Source: Phialemonium atrogriseum (Eukaryota; Ascomycota; Sordariomycetes; Cephalothecales; Cephalothecaceae). From it: 64,000 nucleotides of DNA. The stretch spans positions 744,001 to 808,000 of the forward strand of contig NW_026848140.1 in the NCBI RefSeq assembly GCF_030411735.1. Direction: 5' to 3'. The notes below the pieces were generated by a model, which was given only the letters and a program-made list of their open reading frames with translations, did not search any database and was not told the DNA's origin. A program made the position numbers and the translations under genes. Below, piece by piece: positions 58,907-64,000 of the stretch (within the stretch, counting starts at the first letter, position 1; each line of letters opens with the position of its first letter).

Positions 58907-60298
58907 GGTGGAGAGGGGTCAATTGGAGTTGGCTGGGTAGCTAACGTGTGGCCGAGTTGAGACAGATGAGATATGATGGAGTCGGGTCTTGTGAAACCAA
59001 GAGACACTCAAGTGGTTTATGAGTAAGTGGATGGTCGGTGAATGCTATGATTCACCTTTTTCACCGCCTAGTTTTTTTTGCCGTTTACCGTCCGTTCTGC
59101 TAGCGCTATCGGACCAACAACCAACCGTCATTAATTGCTCCTTTCATCTAGGTTGTTTCCCCTTTTTCTGAGAATTGAGGGGGTAGAGCCATTAAAGCAG
59201 CACATTAGTGTGCTATACTCACTGCGCAATAAGTTTACGTATAGGTAGTTTTGATTCATTTTCGCTGAGCAATGGATGTTACCTAGGTACTCAGGAGCTT
59301 CGGTGAATGTATAAGCATGCTCACAGCTGCTTGCTTTACTAGTACGACTAGAAATTAAAGCGCATTGCAGATAGGTGCACCTTTCACCAGGACCCTAGCC
59401 TAGCTTGTCCTTCATATCTGCTGCTCGGGTGGGTAAGGTACTTACTCGCTCTTCCCGGCAATGTAGATATAAAGCGTTTCGATCACCTCAAGCTTACCGT
59501 CGACGGCAGGCCTGGCGAACTCGTCCTTGAAGACGGGCCACGCCTGGTCACCGCCGCCGAGTCACGAAACTGCACGAGCACGTTGGAGCACACCGCGACG
59601 TCGAACCCGCCCCGCGGCACTGGCCAGGCCTCTACCACCACTGCTTCCTCCTCCTCCTCCCAGTCGCCGCCGACCGGGATGGGCCCCTAGGTCAGCGACA
59701 CGCGGTCGCCCCGCCGGCGGAACCAGCACCGTGAACTCCGTGTAGTCCGGGCTAGGAGATCTAGTACGTTGGCGCGCGGCCGTCGTACATGCGTCTCGTG
59801 GCCTCGGCTGCGTTTCCGGGTTGTGGTTGGGTGGCCGCGGTGGACCAGATTGTTGTAGTCTCGGCTCACGCGGGACGATAATGGTACAGACCTATTTCAT
59901 GGATACTACCTATGGAGAGGGGGCATGCGGAAGTGATGTTTTGCCCTATCTACAATCAGCTGCCAGATAAGCCACAAGTCCGAGAATCGGCCAAAAATGG
60001 GAGTCAGACACCAGTTTGACCCGACATGGAGGGGTCTTACCGGAAAAACTCCTATCCGAACCACTGAAATGGATAGGTTCAGACTCGGGCTAGGTTGTCG
60101 GACAGGTGACAGCACTGTCTGGACTTGCCCGTGTTCGACTGTGAGTGCGAAAATTGCCTGCAAAAATCCGCCCAGGAAATTGAACATCCGCCGTCGAGGG
60201 AAAAATCAGAAATCTTGGCTTCCTCAGGTCAGAGGGATAGGCTTCCGGAGGATTGGTGCTCTGAAGCTTGCAAATATTGGTCTACGTCGATTTCCGCC
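58907..60298. other. divergent region between LYS1 and THR1, with a gene remnant
   Basis: It contains the LYS1 promoter, an AT-richer stretch (about 59040-59440), the GC-rich remnant listed separately, and the THR1 leader. No intact gene is seen. Confidence 0.5.
59440..59870 (-). pseudogene. degenerate protein-coding remnant
   Basis: A GC-rich island reads as protein on the minus strand but only in pieces. One frame has GGFDVAVCSNVLVQFRDSAA preceded by GPIPVGGDWEEEEEAVVVEA and an in-frame TAG. Another, shifted, has DQAWPVFKDEFARPAVDGKL then EVIETLYIYIAGKSE before a GTAAGT-like donor. Upstream, YTEFTVLVPP and RRGDRVSLT lie in different frames. At least two frameshifts and one stop interrupt it. 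I do not recognise the family. It stands out against the AT-richer DNA on both sides. Confidence 0.45.
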
Positions 60299-61495
60299 AT
60301 GGCTTCGCCAACCGAGTCCTTTGTCATTAAGACACCGTGCTCAAGCGCCAACATCGGACCTGGTTTCGATGTTATCGGCCTGGCCCTCTCTATGTACTTG
60401 GAGCTGCATGTCACCATTGACCGGTCCAAGGGCGAATCAAGCGAGCCGCTCAATTGCCGGATCACGTACGAGGGGGAAGGCGAGGATTCCGATGATATAA
60501 GCCTGGATCCTGAGGCCAATCTCATCACCCGTGTCGCCATCTATGTTCTGAGATGCCACAACCAGCGCACATTCCCTGCGGAGACTCATGTGCACATCAA
60601 GAACCCGATCCCTCTTGGAAGAGGCTTGGGATCCTCGGGGGCTGCCGTCGTAGCTGGCGTCCAGCTCGGTAACGAGTGTGGGCGGCTCAACCTCGACAAA
60701 GGCCGCTTGTTTGACTTCTGTCTTATGATCGGTAAGCAACATGTCGGCGCCTGCGAATATACCTTGGTCGATCTCTGACAGCTGGACAGAACGTCATCCC
60801 GACAATGTCGGAGCGGCTCTCTTCGGTGGGTTCGTTGGCACTTATCTGAACCCCCTGAAGCCCGAGGACGTGGCCCGCACAGAGATTCCCCTCAGTGAGG
60901 TGCTCCCTGCCCCTGCGGGCGGCGTCGACACTGGGGTGAAGCCTCCCGAGCCTCCTCACGCTATTGGCCACCACATCAAGTTTCCGTGGGCTCCGGAGAT
61001 CAAGGCCGTCACCATTATCCCCCAGTTCGAAGTCCCGACTCATAAGGCTCGGGGGGTGTTGCCCGCCCAGTACCCCCGGTCGGATGTGGTAAGTGCCTCG
61101 CCCCCTCGCCGCCAGACGCCTAACTTGTATGCTGATGTCGTGGATATTAGACGTTCAACCTGCAGCGGATAGCTCTCCTGCCCGTGGCGCTTGGCCAGTC
61201 TCCTCCGGACCCGAATCTGATCTACCTTGCCATGCAGGATAAGATACATCAGCCATACAGGCAAACCCTGATCCCCGGCCTGAGTGAGATCGTCGAGTCA
61301 ATGACGCCCGGCACCCAGTCGGGGCTGTTGGGGATTTGCTTGTCTGGGGCGGGCCCAAGCATATTAGCGCTTGCCACAAGCAACTTCCAGGAGATCGCAG
61401 AGAAGATCATGGATATATTCAAACAACGTAACATCGAGTGCAACTGGCAGGTACTCGAACCAGCCGATGGTACTCAGGTTATCCGGGCCAAGTAA
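60299..61495 (+). CDS. THR1: homoserine kinase
   Basis: Homoserine kinase phosphorylates L-homoserine on the way to threonine. Exons 60299-60731, 60790-61088 and 61151-61495 join to 358 aa; yeast Thr1 is 357. It is a GHMP kinase: motif 1 is PCSSANIGPGFDVIGLAL, the ATP-binding motif 2 is NPIPLGRGLGSSGAAVVAG at about 102-120, and motif 3 is GICLSGAGPSILAL. HPDNVGAALFGGFVGTYL begins just after the first intron, which restores GERHPDN. QRIALLPVALGQSPPDPNLI and NWQVLEPADGTQVI match the C-terminal domain. The start has the context ccgccATGg. Confidence 0.96.
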
Positions 61496-62598
61496 ATGCA
61501 ATGCCATGATACCCAAGAACCATTTCATGGACGTATTGCCCTGTGGATAGACGGTGATCCTCTCGCACGAATAAAATCCCGGCGAGTTCTACCATGGCAG
61601 ACTGCGGGACTTGCCGGTATCGTCCTCCTCAGCTGGCAGTTTCCTCCGTTCCGGTGGCAGCCAAATCAAGCGGCCCGACCAAAGTTCGCGGCGCATCCAG
61701 ATGGTTCCACGTTTTCTGGGACCCGAGCTTTAAAAAAGGGAAGGCGACGGACTGAGCGGAGCCGCAGCTAATTAAGCCAACTGCAGCCCTGCTCGATCAA
61801 TGGGACAAATCGGAAATTCAATCCTGAATTGCGCCATTGTATTCCGCGGTGGCGGATCCGGTTTCAAACGACTACTCCCATTGGTTGCAACGCTTTGGTA
61901 TTCCGATGGCCTGATTCGGCGCCGGCCATGTCTCATGGGACTAATCAGAGCATGTTCTGGCCACCCAGCATAGCACCACCACATAAAGTAATCGTCCCAC
62001 CCATCAGCATTTGGTTTGTACCTTTTACTCTCTTCAGAGGGTTGGCCAACTTCTATTGGGCCCAACGCAGGGCTGAGCTGCATGATCTGGTGTTTCCTTG
62101 GTGAGATGGCATGATTGATACCCCCAAACATGTGTAAACGTGCCTATCTTGACCGTAAAGCTCCAATCTCACTGATCTGGCTTCCTCCAGATTCCTTGGT
62201 GACCCATAGCAGTGATGCCACAGCTGAGGGAACGAACAAATGACGGAGCGGATTTGGCCATCTGTCAAGCCATAATGACATAAGCCATGGGAACTCGCCG
62301 CAAAGCCTGGAATAGCTGGGCAACTTACAGATTTGGGAACCCTACTTTCCACATGTATAAGAGCCACTGCCAGGCATAGGCTGTGTCGACCTCTCTTCGT
62401 TCATCACCATCGTACTGAAACACATAGACATCTCCAATCAGTCTTATCATCTCCTCAGAGAGCGAGCAAGCAACTCCCCGCTCTTGTATTCTATATCGGA
62501 CCTCTCCCTCCAGATCACCCACTCCCCGCTCTTACACATAATCGGGGTCCTCGTCTCGAGCTCGAAAACAAAACTCCATACTTCTAAACCAAACCATC
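61496..62598. other. intergenic, THR1 3' flank and CT-rich leader
   Basis: Open frames of up to about 120 codons on the minus strand (61772-62367) show no motif. The last 250 bases are CT-rich and look like a 5' leader for the next gene. Confidence 0.5.
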
Positions 62599-62951
62599 AT
62601 GTCGCCAATCGTCGCGCGCGCCGCCATCCGCGCCGCTGGACGGAGACAGTTCTCGATCATGACGTCGATGCGCAAGTTCGCTCGGGGCTTCGAGTCACAC
62701 CCGTTCTCGCGGCTTCCCGTAACATCGAATCCCCAGGCGGCAGACTGGGGCAAGCTGGGCAGGAGGGTCGGCAGTCAGGCTGTGATGTAAGTTGTCCATG
62801 GATCACCGCTTCAACGCGGGCGATGGAAACTCGTTTCCCAGAGATGTCTAGTTTACTGATCAAGTTCCGCATCAGTTTCTTCCCCGGCATGGTATTCCTT
62901 CTCGGGTGGCCGCTGGGTATGAAGGCCCTCATGGATGGCCACATCGGTTAA
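62599..62951 (+). CDS. small mitochondrial membrane protein, 87 aa
   Basis: Exons 62599-62786 and 62876-62951 join as AT|T to give 87 aa. The N-terminus SPIVARAAIRAAGRRQFSIM is Arg/Ala-rich without acidic residues and looks like a mitochondrial presequence. The mid-part ESHPFSRLPVTSNPQAADWG precedes one membrane segment, FFPGMVFLLGWPLGMKAL, and the end MDGHIG. The pattern suggests an accessory subunit of a respiratory-chain or other inner-membrane complex, but I cannot name it. The 89-nt intron has a GTAAGT donor and CGCATCAG acceptor. Confidence 0.75.
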
Positions 62952-64000
62952 TATCGGGACGATTCCTTCTCCTAGGACAGTGGTTGACATGGGGATGGTG
63001 GTTAATTGGATAGATGGCTGGCTTTGGATAGAGTCTTCGGTGGGCCATCCCCCTTGCATATACCTCGCGGCGAGATGAAGCCAGTACATATTGCGTTGCG
63101 GGCGTTTGGGGCGGCTTTCATGGGCGTTAAGGAACTTGGATACACATATACCGCACGACATAGGCGAATATATCTGCTTTGTTAGGAGCAGAACTTGTCC
63201 CCTGAGGCCAACTTCGGTAACTTTGATAACGTGAGCTCATGAAGTTGCTGTGATACCTTGTCTTTTAAAACAACAATCACTGGAAACCAGCTCAAAGGTA
63301 TAATGGCACTCCGGTCGCGTATCTGGAAAAGGAGATCACCAGTCGTGTATTCATCTTCCCTGCTGAAGGTGACTCAAGACTAACACTTAGGCGCTTCAAA
63401 TGTGAAGAGGACTCGAAAGCCGATGAGTTCGACACTGTAGCTTAAAAAGTCAATTGCGGAATCTGCCAGAGATTCAACGCAACTAGATCACGATAGGATA
63501 TCGCAGACGAAATGAGAGCTTGTTTCTTGATATTGCATCTTTCGTCTATCATGACGCAGGTTGTCTCCTACAGATGTCTCCAAATGTTTACCTCCGTTTC
63601 CCCCCTTTTAAAACAAGGGAACTGGTTCGTGCACCAGCTCCACCAGTGACATCGGAGCTTTGACCAGGCAAAAGGCCGGGGACCGGGAAACCCCTGGAGG
63701 AACAGCGCGTTCGTGAACCAGGCCCCTGCAATTAAACCGTCCCCAGATTCTGCAAACGACGACACGACAACGCCTCTGAAGACAAATCTGCAAGCCCAAA
63801 GCTCTGAAAACAGCACCCCAATATCGGAGGCTACCTTTCCCATCTCTTTTTCCCCACCTTCCTCTTCTGAAACGCGACACGATCATCGGCACAGCAGCTT
63901 CATAGCTCCGAAACGCAGCACCTAGACTTTCGACACTCCCAACGACATTGGCCCTTTAAAGACGTTAGGCAGCGGAAGAGCCCCCAGAACCTGAGCCAGA
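62952..64000. other. right-end intergenic region
   Basis: No gene is supported up to the window edge. Minus-strand frames near 63568-63892 and a plus frame at 63713-63925 are short and lack motifs; a gene starting beyond the window could have its leader here. Confidence 0.45.

Noticed and set aside
1..64000. Search for secondary-metabolite cluster, intact transposon, CRISPR array, heterokaryon-incompatibility or viral genes
   Set aside because: No synthase, transporter cluster, transposase, terminal repeat, spacer array, NLR or viral replicase was seen; the genes are dispersed housekeeping loci.

Overview
The window is nuclear DNA of a filamentous ascomycete, most likely a Sordariomycete. 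Genes are interrupted by short introns (mostly 50-140 nt) with GTRAGT-like donors, CTAAC/CTRAC branch points and YAG acceptors. Start codons often sit in a CCACCATGG-like context, coding GC is high, and fungal-specific genes are present (fluG, a CAT8/facB-type regulator, a GPI-type GH76 mannanase, fungal lysine and threonine biosynthesis genes). All exon structures below were built by eye from splice signals, phase and protein continuity. No transcript or database was used.

Layout, left to right: an aminodeoxychorismate lyase gene (-) divergent from the mitochondrial import receptor TOM70 (+); a G/C-homopolymer region with a 10-N assembly gap; the plasma-membrane t-SNARE SSO1 (-); two tandem intron-containing tRNA-Tyr genes (+); the U3 snoRNP protein IMP4 (-) divergent from the NMD helicase NAM7/UPF1 (+); a PRXL2-like redox protein (+); an HSL-type esterase, a MYND finger protein and a GPI-type GH76 mannanase (all -); remnant-like exons (-); fluG (+), a two-domain amidohydrolase/glutamine-synthetase-like protein; ERV41 (+); a mitochondrial ABC1/ADCK-type protein (-); a small conserved protein (+) and a secreted protein (-); S-(hydroxymethyl)glutathione dehydrogenase (+); an AN1 zinc finger protein (+); endonuclease III (-); phospholipase PGC1 (-); the Zn2Cys6 regulator CAT8/facB (-); a SET-domain methyltransferase (-) divergent from a YGR210C-like YchF GTPase (+); a doubtful small secreted protein (-); LYS1 (-); a broken gene (-); THR1 (+); and a small mitochondrial membrane protein (+).

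This is an ordinary gene-rich chromosomal segment and most genes are unrelated housekeeping functions. I see no secondary-metabolite cluster, intact transposon, CRISPR array or prophage. Functional pairings are loose: LYS1 and THR1 (amino-acid synthesis), IMP4 and NAM7 (RNA metabolism, shared upstream region), SSO1 and ERV41 (secretory pathway), and TOM70, the ADCK protein and the 87-aa protein (mitochondria).

The main points for a second look are structural: duplicated flanks around the assembly gap, a 10-nt internal exon in the YchF gene, a 6-nt coding first exon in IMP4, three tiny exons in LYS1, the duplicated tRNA-Tyr unit, long G/C runs confined to introns and gene flanks, and two degenerate gene remnants.
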